A stretch of DNA of 64,000 nucleotides from JBEVOS01 sp044226655 (GTDB lineage: Bacteria; Pseudomonadota; Alphaproteobacteria; Caulobacterales; Aquidulcibacteraceae): positions 62,001 to 126,000 of the forward strand of contig JBGAGO010000004.1 of the NCBI GenBank assembly GCA_044226655.1. The letters are read 5' to 3'. Within the stretch, counting starts at the first letter, position 1. The number at the start of each line of letters is the position of its first letter. The notes beneath the pieces were generated by a model that searched no databases, was not told the origin of the DNA, and was given only the letters and a program-made list of their open reading frames with translations. Position numbers and translations under genes: made by a program. This document shows positions 1 to 8,146 of the stretch, piece after piece.

Positions 1-301
1 GCGGCAATTCCAGGCGATGAATGATCGCCGTGCGCGCCTCCGCCGGCAGCACGCGCTGGCCGGCGATCAGCAGCGCCCCGCCCTCGATGCGCGCATCGAT
101 CGCGTCGGGATCGACGCCGGGCAGCGCCGCGAGCACGATCACCTCTTCGTCGGTTTCCAGCATATCGACCGGCGGCGACCAATTGGGCGCGCCTGGCGCC
201 GCGCGCCGCGGTTCGAACAGCAGACGCTGCATACGCTCGGCGCGCGCCATCAGCTCCAGCGCGTCCGACCACATCCGCACGCGCGCGTCGTCTGGAGGCA
301 T
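1..301 (-). CDS. Hsp20/alpha-crystallin small heat-shock protein (3' end cut by window edge)
   Basis: The reading frame opens at ATG (299-301) after a purine-rich AAGGGCGG stretch and runs off the left edge, so about 100 residues are visible. The centre shows the start of an alpha-crystallin domain: a VDMLETDEEVIVLAALPGV stretch, then acidic DPDAIDAR and a GGALLIAG strand, the order seen in Hsp20 proteins. These are ATP-independent holdases that bind unfolding proteins in the cytoplasm. The C-terminal half, including any IXI tail motif, lies outside the window. It is divergent from the permease that follows. Confidence 0.8.
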   Translation of the reverse strand, partial: MPPDDARVRMWSDALELMARAERMQRLLFEPRRAAPGAPNWSPPVDMLETDEEVIVLAALPGVDPDAIDARIEGGALLIAGQRVLPAEARTAIIHRLELP

Positions 302-453
302 GGCTCCGCCCTTCTTCTTCGCCGGCGCCTCATCGGCGCGTTGGCGCGGTCTTATCGCACCTCGGCGGGCCGGCGAAACAGGGAACGCATGACCGGCCCG
401 GCGCTGGCCCAGGCGCGCAGCGCGTGCCAAGCTCCCGACCTGACGGGGACGAG

Positions 454-1758
454 ATGGATGAAACGCATAAGCCGCTCGGGTTCTGGTCCTGCTGGTCGCT
501 GACCGTCGGCTGCATGATCGGCTCGGGCATCTTCCTGCTGCCGACCGTGCTCGCGCCCTATGGCCTTTTGAGCTTTGGCGGCTGGCTGATCGCGGCGTGC
601 GGCTCGATCGCGCTGGCGCTTTCGTTTGCGCGGCTTGCGGCGCGCACCACGCGCAGCGGCGGGCCTTACGCCTATGTGCAGGCGCATTTCGGCGATTTCG
701 CCGGCTTCCTGATGGGCTGGACCTATTGGGTATCGAACTGGAGCGGGCTGCCGGTCGTCGCGATCGGCTTCGTCGGCTATCTCACCGTGTTCTTTCCCGC
801 GCTCAGCGCCAATCCGCCGGCGCAGGCCGCCATCGCGCTGGCGCTGATCTGGACGCTCACCCTGGTCAACATACGCGGCCTCAAGGACGCGAGCCTGGTG
901 CAGCTGGCGATGACGGTGCTGAAAATCGTGCCGTTGATCGGCGTGATCATGCTCGCCATTCCCGCGGGCCATGTCTCCAACCTGCCGGCCTTCAATCCAA
1001 CGCACGCGTCGATCATCCCCACGCTGGCGGCGACGGCGCTGCTCGCATTATGGTCCTTCACCGGATTTGAAATGGGCGCCTTGCCCGCGGGCCATGTGAA
1101 GGATGCGGCGCGCACGGTGCCGCGCGCGCTCATCATCGGCACGCTCACCGTCACCGCGATCTATCTCGCCGCGACCATGGCCGTCATGCTGCTGGTGCCG
1201 CCGGCGGTGCTGGCGCACTCAACGGCGCCGTTCGCCGACGCCGCGCGCGTCGTCGGCGCCTGGGGGCCGTTCGCGGTTGCGGTTGGCGCGCTCATCTCAA
1301 CAGCCGGCACGCTCAACGGGCTCATCTTCGTCTCAGGACAAACCGCGATGGCGGTGGCCATCGACAAGCTGGCGCCGGCGGCGCTCGCGGCGACCAACAA
1401 GGGCGGCGCGCCGCACATTTCGCTGCTTGTCTCGGCGGGTCTGGCCTCGATCCTCCTGCTGGCCAATTATTCGCGCGGCCTGATCGGCGCCTTCACCTTC
1501 CTGTTGATGATGGCGACGGTGACGACGCTCTTGCCCTATTTCTTCTGCGCGCTGGCGGAGCTGCGCGCCTCGCGGCGGTCGGCGCGGGCCTGGGCCACAG
1601 TCGCGGCGATCGGCTGCGCCTACACGCTGTTCGCCGCCTTGGGATCAGGTCTTGAAGTGTTGATCTGGGGGATCGTGCTGACGCTCGCCGGCGCCCCGCT
1701 CTACGCGCTGTTCCGCCGCGCCGCCGCCGCGCACACGCAATCGACCGCGCCGCTCTAG
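454..1758 (+). CDS. APC-superfamily amino acid permease
   Basis: A 434-residue inner-membrane protein with about twelve hydrophobic segments. The first helix carries GCMIGSGIFLLP, the unwound GSGIF substrate-binding motif of the amino acid-polyamine-organocation superfamily, and helix 6 carries WSFTGFEMGALPAGHVKD, close to the AdiC/YjeH group of antiporters and exporters. Length fits the family (430-450). ATG 454 is preferred over 424 because GGGGACGAG precedes it at normal ribosome-binding distance and the ten upstream residues are polar and atypical. The substrate cannot be read from sequence. It is convergent with the Rieske oxygenase, 4 bp away. Confidence 0.85.
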   Translation: MDETHKPLGFWSCWSLTVGCMIGSGIFLLPTVLAPYGLLSFGGWLIAACGSIALALSFARLAARTTRSGGPYAYVQAHFGDFAGFLMGWTYWVSNWSGLPVVAIGFVGYLTVFFPALSANPPAQAAIALALIWTLTLVNIRGLKDASLVQLAMTVLKIVPLIGVIMLAIPAGHVSNLPAFNPTHASIIPTLAATALLALWSFTGFEMGALPAGHVKDAARTVPRALIIGTLTVTAIYLAATMAVMLLVPPAVLAHSTAPFADAARVVGAWGPFAVAVGALISTAGTLNGLIFVSGQTAMAVAIDKLAPAALAATNKGGAPHISLLVSAGLASILLLANYSRGLIGAFTFLLMMATVTTLLPYFFCALAELRASRRSARAWATVAAIGCAYTLFAALGSGLEVLIWGIVLTLAGAPLYALFRRAAAAHTQSTAPL

Positions 1759-1762
1759 GCGC

Positions 1763-2878
1763 TCAGCTCAGGGCCGGCCGCTCCAGGTTCGCTTCCGGAA
1801 TCAGCCGGCGCAGGCGCTGCGCGAACGACAGCAGACAGACCTCGTTCGACGACAGCGGCCCGCTCGCATAGGACGACGAACTCATGCCCGCCTGCACGCC
1901 CTCGATGAGGCGCGTATCTTCGGCATTGACCTGACGATTGATGCGCCAGTTCAGATAGCGCGCGGCGTCGATCTCGCGATTGCGCTCGGGATAGACGTAG
2001 GCGACCTCGCGGATCATGGTCTCGGTCGCCGAGACCGGAATGAATTGCATGAAATCGACCTGGTCCGGATAGATGTCGAACGCGACATTCGGCCAGAGCT
2101 TGTAGTAGAGCCATGTGCGGCGCCGTTCGGCGGGCACATGCGTCATGCTTCCCAGCAGACTTTGATAAGCGCGCTCGGACCAATTGAGCGACGCGTTCTG
2201 CTGCAGCTCCCCGCTCATCCGATCGACCCAGTCCTGCGCCTCGATGCGATAGCTGGCGCCGAACAGACGCGTCAGGCCCGGATGCGCGACGGGAATGTGC
2301 ATGCCGTCCGAATAATTGTCGGCGACGTTTTTCCAGTTCACGCCGCGCGGCCGCAAGGTGACGCGGCCATGCGGGATGAGGCGCTCGAGCTGATAGGCCG
2401 CGATCTCGTCTTCATAGGGCGCCATCATTTCCGCGATGCTCGGCCCGCCGGCCGCGAAGCGCACGAAGACGAAGCCGTGATAGATTTCCTGCTCCACGGG
2501 CGCGAGGCCATGCGCGCTGGCATCCAGATCGGTGAAGCCCTGCCATTTCGGCACGCTGACAAGCGCGCCTGTGAGGTCATAGCTCCACGCGTGATAGGGA
2601 CACACCAGACGGCGCCCGCACGCGCCGCGCGCTTCGGGCGCCAGCTTGGCGGCGCGATGGCGGCACACATTGTGGAAGCTGCGCAGCACGCCATCGCCGC
2701 CGCGCACAGTCACGACGCGTTCGCCCAAGAGATCAAGCGTCATGTAATCGCCGGCCCGCGGCGCCTCATTGGCGTGGCCGACAATGTGCCAGGCCGCGCG
2801 AAACACGCTCTCCCGCTCCAAGTCGAAGAATCGCGGATCGGTGTAGAGCCAGCCGGGCAAGCTTCGGTGCGTCGTCAC
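1763..2878 (-). CDS. Rieske non-heme iron oxygenase, alpha subunit
   Basis: A 371-residue ring-hydroxylating-type oxygenase. The Rieske [2Fe-2S] ligands are C72-x-H74 and C93-x2-H96 (CRH and CPYH). The catalytic domain has NYSDGMHIPVAH, giving bridging D191 and iron ligands H194 and H199; the third carboxylate should lie further on. The closest architecture is the choline/carnitine-monooxygenase and aromatic dioxygenase alpha-subunit group. I start it at GTG 2878, just past the end of the upstream gene at 2920; the frame stays open further up but would run through that gene. No reductase, ferredoxin or beta subunit is adjacent, so it must use electron partners encoded elsewhere. Substrate unknown. 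Confidence 0.85.
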   Translation of the reverse strand: MTTHRSLPGWLYTDPRFFDLERESVFRAAWHIVGHANEAPRAGDYMTLDLLGERVVTVRGGDGVLRSFHNVCRHRAAKLAPEARGACGRRLVCPYHAWSYDLTGALVSVPKWQGFTDLDASAHGLAPVEQEIYHGFVFVRFAAGGPSIAEMMAPYEDEIAAYQLERLIPHGRVTLRPRGVNWKNVADNYSDGMHIPVAHPGLTRLFGASYRIEAQDWVDRMSGELQQNASLNWSERAYQSLLGSMTHVPAERRRTWLYYKLWPNVAFDIYPDQVDFMQFIPVSATETMIREVAYVYPERNREIDAARYLNWRINRQVNAEDTRLIEGVQAGMSSSSYASGPLSSNEVCLLSFAQRLRRLIPEANLERPALS

Positions 2879-2919
2879 GCACGCAATGTGCCCCAGCGCC
2901 CCGCTGCCGCCAAGCGCGC

Positions 2920-4257
2920 TCAGCCCGCGCGCGGCGCAGCGTCCGCCGAAGCCGGACCGACGCGCCCGCCGGGTTGCGGCGAATCCCGATCGGGCGGCGC
3001 CTCGCCCATCGCGATGAGGAAGCCGCGATGCAGCGTATCGGCGTCGCTTGCGCGCGCATCGCGCACCATGCGGCCATAGCGGTCCGGCCGATCTTCTTCC
3101 GCCGCTTGTTCGGGCCGCGGGCCGGCGCGCGGCCCGGCGAGCGCCGCCAGCGTGCGGAAAATGTCGAACCAGAACGGCGCGCCGAGGCCGAGCAAACCCG
3201 CCGCGCAAATCACGCCGAAGAACCAGGTAGCGCCGTCCCAGCTGAACATGCGACGCAGGAATTCCGGCGCCGGCGCGCTGACGCGGCTCACATCCGGCGT
3301 CGGCAACCAGCCGTGCTCCAGCTTCCAGGCGAGCTTGTCCCAGGCCAAAGGCAAAATCACGTGATCGGCGAACGGCGCGCAGCGCGCGTCCGGATGAGAT
3401 TGTCCAGGCGTTGAGGCCGCCGCCGCAATGCTCGGCGCGCCGCAAAACGGAAACATCACGCCGCCAATCGGCAAGCCCGATTCCGACGCTTCGCGCCCGA
3501 CGCCCTGAATCGCGCGCAAGCTCTCGCCGAGGGATTGCAAATCCTCGCGCACCGCCGCGCTCGCCGGCGCGCCGTCTTGCGCACTATCGACACGCGCTTC
3601 GAGATTGGCGATGGCGAGCCGCGCATCGACCGTGAGATTGTCGAGGCGTTGATCCTGCACTTGCGCCACCACGGCGGCGGCCTGTTCGGAATTGTTCAGG
3701 AAGCGCGTGAACAGCGTGAAGGCGTCGACATTGGCCGCGGCCGCGAACGCGACCGCGACCAGCACCGACACGACCTGCGCGCGCTTGCGAAAGTAGTCGA
3801 GCTGGGATTCGCCCAGCCGTTCGAATTGATAGGCCAGCGTGACCAGGCGGCTGCGCAGCGCAGCGCCGTCCAATTGCGCAAGCCGTCGGCCTTGCGGCGT
3901 CTGCGCCAGCTGCTCGACGAATTGCAGGGTCGACATGCGCTCGAACCGCGGGCTCGTCAGATAGCCGAGGATGGGCCAGGTGCGCACGTACCAGGGCCGC
4001 ACGCTCGCGCTCGGCGCGGTCGTCATCGATCGCGCAAACGACACCGCCGCATTCGACGCACGCGGCGCTTGCTCGGCGCGCTGGTCTTCCGGCATCAGGC
4101 GCTGCAGCATGTCGTCATGAATCGCGCGCAGCATTTCGTGCAGGCCCGCGAGCCGCAGCGCCATCACCTTGTGCACGAGTTGCACGAACACCGTCACCAC
4201 GGTCGAAAGCACAGCCATCGTGCCCGCGAAGGCGGCCAGGCCCGTCACAACATTCAT
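2920..4257 (-). CDS. Uncharacterised membrane protein with two or three membrane segments
   Basis: A 445-residue protein not assigned to a family. Residues about 5-35 form a hydrophobic anchor (GLAAFAGTMAVLSTVVTVFV). A soluble alpha-helical region follows, a second membrane segment lies at VVSVLVAVAFAAAANVDAF, then a long helical stretch with a likely coiled coil, and a third segment near WFFGVICAAGLLGLGAPFWF before a charged tail. The Ala/Gly/Pro-rich extramembrane section has two cysteines. It is divergent from a peptidoglycan-binding/M15 peptidase gene (83 bp between starts), which with the protease behind it suggests an envelope-linked role. That role is inference. Confidence 0.6.
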   Translation of the reverse strand: MNVVTGLAAFAGTMAVLSTVVTVFVQLVHKVMALRLAGLHEMLRAIHDDMLQRLMPEDQRAEQAPRASNAAVSFARSMTTAPSASVRPWYVRTWPILGYLTSPRFERMSTLQFVEQLAQTPQGRRLAQLDGAALRSRLVTLAYQFERLGESQLDYFRKRAQVVSVLVAVAFAAAANVDAFTLFTRFLNNSEQAAAVVAQVQDQRLDNLTVDARLAIANLEARVDSAQDGAPASAAVREDLQSLGESLRAIQGVGREASESGLPIGGVMFPFCGAPSIAAAASTPGQSHPDARCAPFADHVILPLAWDKLAWKLEHGWLPTPDVSRVSAPAPEFLRRMFSWDGATWFFGVICAAGLLGLGAPFWFDIFRTLAALAGPRAGPRPEQAAEEDRPDRYGRMVRDARASDADTLHRGFLIAMGEAPPDRDSPQPGGRVGPASADAAPRAG

Positions 4258-4340
4258 GGCATCCCCACCGCCTGATGTTTGACTGAAACGCTATCATCGG
4301 CGACGATCCACAGGCAAACCAAACGTTGTGGCGGGGGGCC

Positions 4341-5417
4341 ATGACCGCACGCTCCTATCGTGTTCGCGGCGCTACACTTCGTCTCGGCGCGCTGCCGGAC
4401 TGGGCCTCGCCGACGCTTGCGGATTTGTCCCAGGGGCAAATCGTGGCGCGGCTGGACGAACGCATCTGGAACGAACGCTTCTTCTGGGTGTTCGCCGATA
4501 TCGCCGGCGATGGCGCCTTCGAAGGCTATGCCGACGCCGAGGCGCTGGAATCGCTTGCGCTGCCGGCGCAGCCCGCGCCTGCGCTCGACGGCGCGCTCGC
4601 GGCTCCCTATCCGGGGGGCGTGTTGCGCATCGGCGAGCGCGACGCGCCGAAGATCAACGCCGCGCAGGCCCGGCTCGCCGATCTGCTCGATGATCTCATC
4701 CTGACGCCCAGTGTTTACGACGCCAACATGGCCGCCGCCGTCGCGGAGTTTCAGGCCGCCGCGCTGGACGCCGCCAATAGGCCGCTGCGCGTCGACGGCG
4801 CCATCGGCGCGGAGACCTGGCGCGCGCTGTTCAATTCGTCCGCGCCCTCGCTCAAGGCGCCGACATCGGCCATGCGTGTGAAACGGCGCGCCAATACCGG
4901 CCTTTTCCCACTCGCCCATGACGAACTCAACGCCTGTTTCGGCGCCTTCACCTTCGAGGAAGGCCCGCGCGATGGCGAGATCACGCTCGATCCCGCATGG
5001 GCGCGCGCCAATATCGTCAGCATCGAAATGCCGGGGCTGACGCGGCCGGGCCGCAAGCTCGATCTGCACCGCAAAGCCGTCGGCCCGTTGCGCCGCGCGA
5101 TGGCGCGCATCGCGAAAGCCAACCTCACGCATCTGGTGCGCGTGTGTAACGGAACCTGGGTTCCGCGCCACAAATCATGGAATCCGCATAACGGCATCTC
5201 GCCGCATTCGTGGGGCGTCGCGCTCGACATCAACGAGCGCTGGAATCCGGTGAACGGCCCGCCGGCCGCGCCTGGAACCGAAGGTTCGGTGCACGAACTG
5301 GTTCCCCATTTCGAGGCCGAAGGCTTCGCCTGGGGCGGCCATTTCACCGATCCCGTCGATGGAATGCATTTCGAGCTTGCGCGCGCCGACTTTCAGGATC
5401 GCGCCGTGATCGGTTAG
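4341..5417 (+). CDS. Peptidoglycan-binding, M15-family (VanY/M15_4-like) peptidase
   Basis: A 358-residue protein. After an N-terminal module of about 90 residues comes a PG_binding-like helical segment (AAVAEFQAAALDAANRPLRVDG then GAETWRALF, residues about 130-170). The C-terminal 150 residues hold the metallopeptidase: HSWGVALDIN near residue 290 supplies His and Asp zinc ligands in H-x6-D spacing, and GMHFEL near 342 supplies the last His, as in D-Ala-D-Ala and L-Ala-D-Glu endopeptidases of M15. No signal peptide is visible. ATG 4341 is chosen because GCGGGGGG precedes it; a TTG 15 bp earlier lacks a site. Its stop overlaps the stop of the convergent protease gene. Confidence 0.8.
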   Translation: MTARSYRVRGATLRLGALPDWASPTLADLSQGQIVARLDERIWNERFFWVFADIAGDGAFEGYADAEALESLALPAQPAPALDGALAAPYPGGVLRIGERDAPKINAAQARLADLLDDLILTPSVYDANMAAAVAEFQAAALDAANRPLRVDGAIGAETWRALFNSSAPSLKAPTSAMRVKRRANTGLFPLAHDELNACFGAFTFEEGPRDGEITLDPAWARANIVSIEMPGLTRPGRKLDLHRKAVGPLRRAMARIAKANLTHLVRVCNGTWVPRHKSWNPHNGISPHSWGVALDINERWNPVNGPPAAPGTEGSVHELVPHFEAEGFAWGGHFTDPVDGMHFELARADFQDRAVIG

Positions 5418-7345
5418 GCGCCGCTGGGGTTGGCCGCGATCGCGGCGATGATCGACCCCATCAGCACGCCTTCGTTGACGACCAGCGCCGCCGCGTCCTC
5501 GGCATGGCTCGGCGCGACAGCCGGCGCCTCTTCGCGGCGCCGGCGGCTCGCGGGCGCGCCTGCATCCTGATCCGCGCGCCGCCCGCCGATGAATATCCGC
5601 GGCGGCCGCGCCGCGCTTCTCGGCGTCGGGGGGGCGGCTTCCCGCACCGCCGGCGCGGACGCCGTCACCGCGCCCTTGTGATGGATGGCGGCGAGCGAAA
5701 GATCGCACCAATCGAGCACGGGGCCGCCTGAAGATCCGCCCGCCGTCGCCGCCGTGTAGCGCAACAAGCCCCGCGGGCCCTGCGCATCGACGATCTCGAC
5801 GACTTCCAGATTTTCAAGCGACAGCGCCAATTCGCCGCCCAGCGGATGGCCGATCACGGTAACGGCGCTCGGCGCAACATCCCATGTCGGCGAGACCGGG
5901 ATCGGGCGCACCCCGATCGGCGCCGAGGCCAGACGCAACACGCACACATCCAAGGCCGACGCCGGCGACAGCCACAGGATTTCTTCGAACGCGATCGGCT
6001 CGTCACTGTCGCTGCGCGTGAAATGCGCCGCTGCGTTCTGATATTTGAGGGAGAGGATTTCGCTGTCGCCGCCCACCAGGCCGCCGACGCGGTTGACCAC
6101 GTGATAATTGGTCACGAACACGGGCGCATCGCCCCAAGGTTCGAAGAGATCGCCGCCGCGCACCAGAAAGCCGGAGCCGAAGCCGCGCCGCGTCTGCCGA
6201 TCGACAACCTGTGCGACGGCCTTGCCGCGCGCGCTCAACAGCTCGACCCAAACGAAGGTTTGTGTTTGCGCGCCCGGCGCGCGGGTTTCGTTGAGGCGCA
6301 GGCTGAGCTGATCCTGCAGCGGATTGGCGCGCGGCGCCTGAGGCACGGGCGCGGGCGCGGCCCCGACCGCGCGGCTCGCGGCCGCTTCCAACGCCTCCAG
6401 CACCGCACGCGCGGGATCGCCCACCGGCTTGCGCTCCAGCCGCCAGACATCGCGCAATTCTTTGATGGTGCAATCGACCTCGTAGGCGCCCCAGCGCGTG
6501 CCCAGAATCGGGGCCAGATGATCGCCCAGGCGCCGCTGCGCCTCGTCCCAGCGGCCCAGCGCGACGCAGGCTTCCGCCGCAGACAGGCACAGATAGGGAT
6601 CGCTTTGCCGCGCGGGATCGTCGGCCAGGGCGACGAGTTCATCGGCCAACGCGTTGCGGTCGAACCGCGCCGTCGGCGGCAGGCCGACATTGTCCTCCTC
6701 CGCGCGCGTAACCAGCGCCAACAGGTCGACGCCGTGCGCCAGCGATTTCGGCGAAGGTTGCGCGTAGGCCTCCGCATAGGCCTCCACCGCGCGCTGCAGC
6801 CATTGCGGTTCGAACTCGCCGCGCGCGGCGCACGCGACGTAGCGCGCGCGATAGGCGTCGCCGCGCAAGCCGACGACCTCGCGATTGACGTCATCGGTCG
6901 CTTCGGGGTCGTCACCCATGATCTGGCGAAAAGCGCGCGACAGGCGGTCGGCTTCCAGATAATCGCCTGTCTCCACCAGCGCGCGCACGCGCATCAAGAG
7001 GCCGCGCGCACCCAGCACGCGCCGGAAGCTCTCCGCGCGATGCGCCTGCAGATCATCAACCGAAGGCGCAGCGCCCGCCCGGCCCATGAATTGAGTCTCA
7101 TCATCTTGCAGCAGCACGTCGCTGAGCGCGCGGACGGCGCTGAACCGGCGGCCTTCGTAGAGCGCACCCAGACAGCGCGCAGCGGACGGCGTGCGCTCAT
7201 CCCAGGGCAGGCTGGCGATCGCCTCCAGCAGCGCCAGCGCCGAATTCATCGACGCGGCGCGATCGCCGGGCGCGGCCGCGAGCATGCTGGCGACGAGCGT
7301 TTCCGGCGACGCTGTTTCTTCCGCTGTGGTCAATGCGGGCGCCAC
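5414..7345 (-). CDS. TRAFs-binding-like (DUF4071-type) helical domain plus trypsin-like serine protease
   Basis: A 643-residue protein. Residues about 80-320 read as a helical-repeat domain like the MAP3K TRAFs-binding/DUF4071 domain: GLRGDAYRARY, a LAHGVDLLAL segment, AAEACVALGRWDEA and IKELRDVWRL occur in the expected order. Residues about 385-560 form a chymotrypsin-fold protease with H415 (TNYHVVN), D466 (ALDVCVL) and S539 (GGSSGGPV). A Pro/Arg/Ala-rich linker and a short hydrophobic tail end the protein. No signal peptide is seen, so a cytoplasmic site is likely. It overlaps the upstream secreted-protein gene by 16 bp, which implies co-expression. Such protein-binding plus trypsin pairings occur in bacterial conflict proteins, but a defence role is only inference. 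Confidence 0.75.
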   Translation of the reverse strand: MAPALTTAEETASPETLVASMLAAAPGDRAASMNSALALLEAIASLPWDERTPSAARCLGALYEGRRFSAVRALSDVLLQDDETQFMGRAGAAPSVDDLQAHRAESFRRVLGARGLLMRVRALVETGDYLEADRLSRAFRQIMGDDPEATDDVNREVVGLRGDAYRARYVACAARGEFEPQWLQRAVEAYAEAYAQPSPKSLAHGVDLLALVTRAEEDNVGLPPTARFDRNALADELVALADDPARQSDPYLCLSAAEACVALGRWDEAQRRLGDHLAPILGTRWGAYEVDCTIKELRDVWRLERKPVGDPARAVLEALEAAASRAVGAAPAPVPQAPRANPLQDQLSLRLNETRAPGAQTQTFVWVELLSARGKAVAQVVDRQTRRGFGSGFLVRGGDLFEPWGDAPVFVTNYHVVNRVGGLVGGDSEILSLKYQNAAAHFTRSDSDEPIAFEEILWLSPASALDVCVLRLASAPIGVRPIPVSPTWDVAPSAVTVIGHPLGGELALSLENLEVVEIVDAQGPRGLLRYTAATAGGSSGGPVLDWCDLSLAAIHHKGAVTASAPAVREAAPPTPRSAARPPRIFIGGRRADQDAGAPASRRRREEAPAVAPSHAEDAAALVVNEGVLMGSIIAAIAANPSGA

Positions 7346-8025
7346 GCGCAGGTGAGCGCTTCAGCGGAAACCTGGCCGCGCTTGATGAACTGCACCTCCG
7401 AAACCGCCACGGTCGTCGAGCCTTCGACCGGCGCCAGCAGCACGCGCGCATGGAAATTCCGCGTCGGCCCATAGAGCGTCCAGCGATTGAGCGCCTGGAT
7501 GACGAGGCGCAGAATCCAGGTGACGATGTTGAGGCCCTGATAGCTGCCATCGGCCTGCCGCGTGCAGAAGATCACCTTGCCGCCGTTCGAATTGATCCGG
7601 TTCAGCCAGACGGCGATGCGTTGCGTCTCCGGCGTGACTTCGCGAAACGCTTCGATCTGCTGGCGTGAAATCGACACACCGTCCGCTCCCGGAAACGTCA
7701 CGGAGATGACATTGTGGTTCGACCGCATGGCGCGCGACAGGCGCACATCGAAATCATTGGTCTCGGCGTAGGGAAAGCGGCTCATCGGCTCGCGTACGAA
7801 AGCGATGCGGCCCAGATCGATCGCCGCGCAGATCGCGATCATCTCATCGGTTTGCAGCTCCGAGGGGCGGGCGCAGCCGCGCGGCCGCGCAGCCACCAGG
7901 CCTTGATCGACGAGATTGGCGTAGGACGTCGGCGGCGGCGCAGCCGCCGTTGTTTGCGCATCGCTGCGCGGCGTCAGCGCCATGCAGGCCGCAAACGCAG
8001 CCGCGATCAGAACATGCCATTTCAC
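7330..8025 (-). CDS. Secreted protein of unknown function
   Basis: A 231-residue protein with a signal peptide (KWHVLIAAAFAACMALTPRSDAQ) and no recognised domain. It has three cysteines in the mature part (near GCARPS, AICAAID and FCTRQ) and a C-terminal beta-rich region (VLLAPVEGSTTVAVSEVQF). GTG 8025 is chosen because GGGGAGG lies six bases upstream; the frame continues to 8061 without a site. Its 3' end overlaps the start of the protease gene by 16 bp, so the two are almost certainly one transcript. The pairing of an exported protein with a cytoplasmic protease is unexplained. Confidence 0.65.
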   Translation of the reverse strand: MKWHVLIAAAFAACMALTPRSDAQTTAAAPPPTSYANLVDQGLVAARPRGCARPSELQTDEMIAICAAIDLGRIAFVREPMSRFPYAETNDFDVRLSRAMRSNHNVISVTFPGADGVSISRQQIEAFREVTPETQRIAVWLNRINSNGGKVIFCTRQADGSYQGLNIVTWILRLVIQALNRWTLYGPTRNFHARVLLAPVEGSTTVAVSEVQFIKRGQVSAEALTCAWRPH

Positions 8026-8146
8026 GGAAAGCCTCCCCACCCTCGCCGCGCGAGCTAACACCGTCGTGTTTCGCCTCGCAAGACGGTTGCACCGCGCGCG
8101 GAAGCGTAACTAAGGTTTCAGTGGGCGCGCGTCAGGCCGGGCCTGC

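Noticed and set aside
1763..3445. Extended Rieske oxygenase of 560 residues
   Set aside because: The first 190 residues read the unknown membrane-protein gene in another frame. The Rieske domain itself starts at about 2878.
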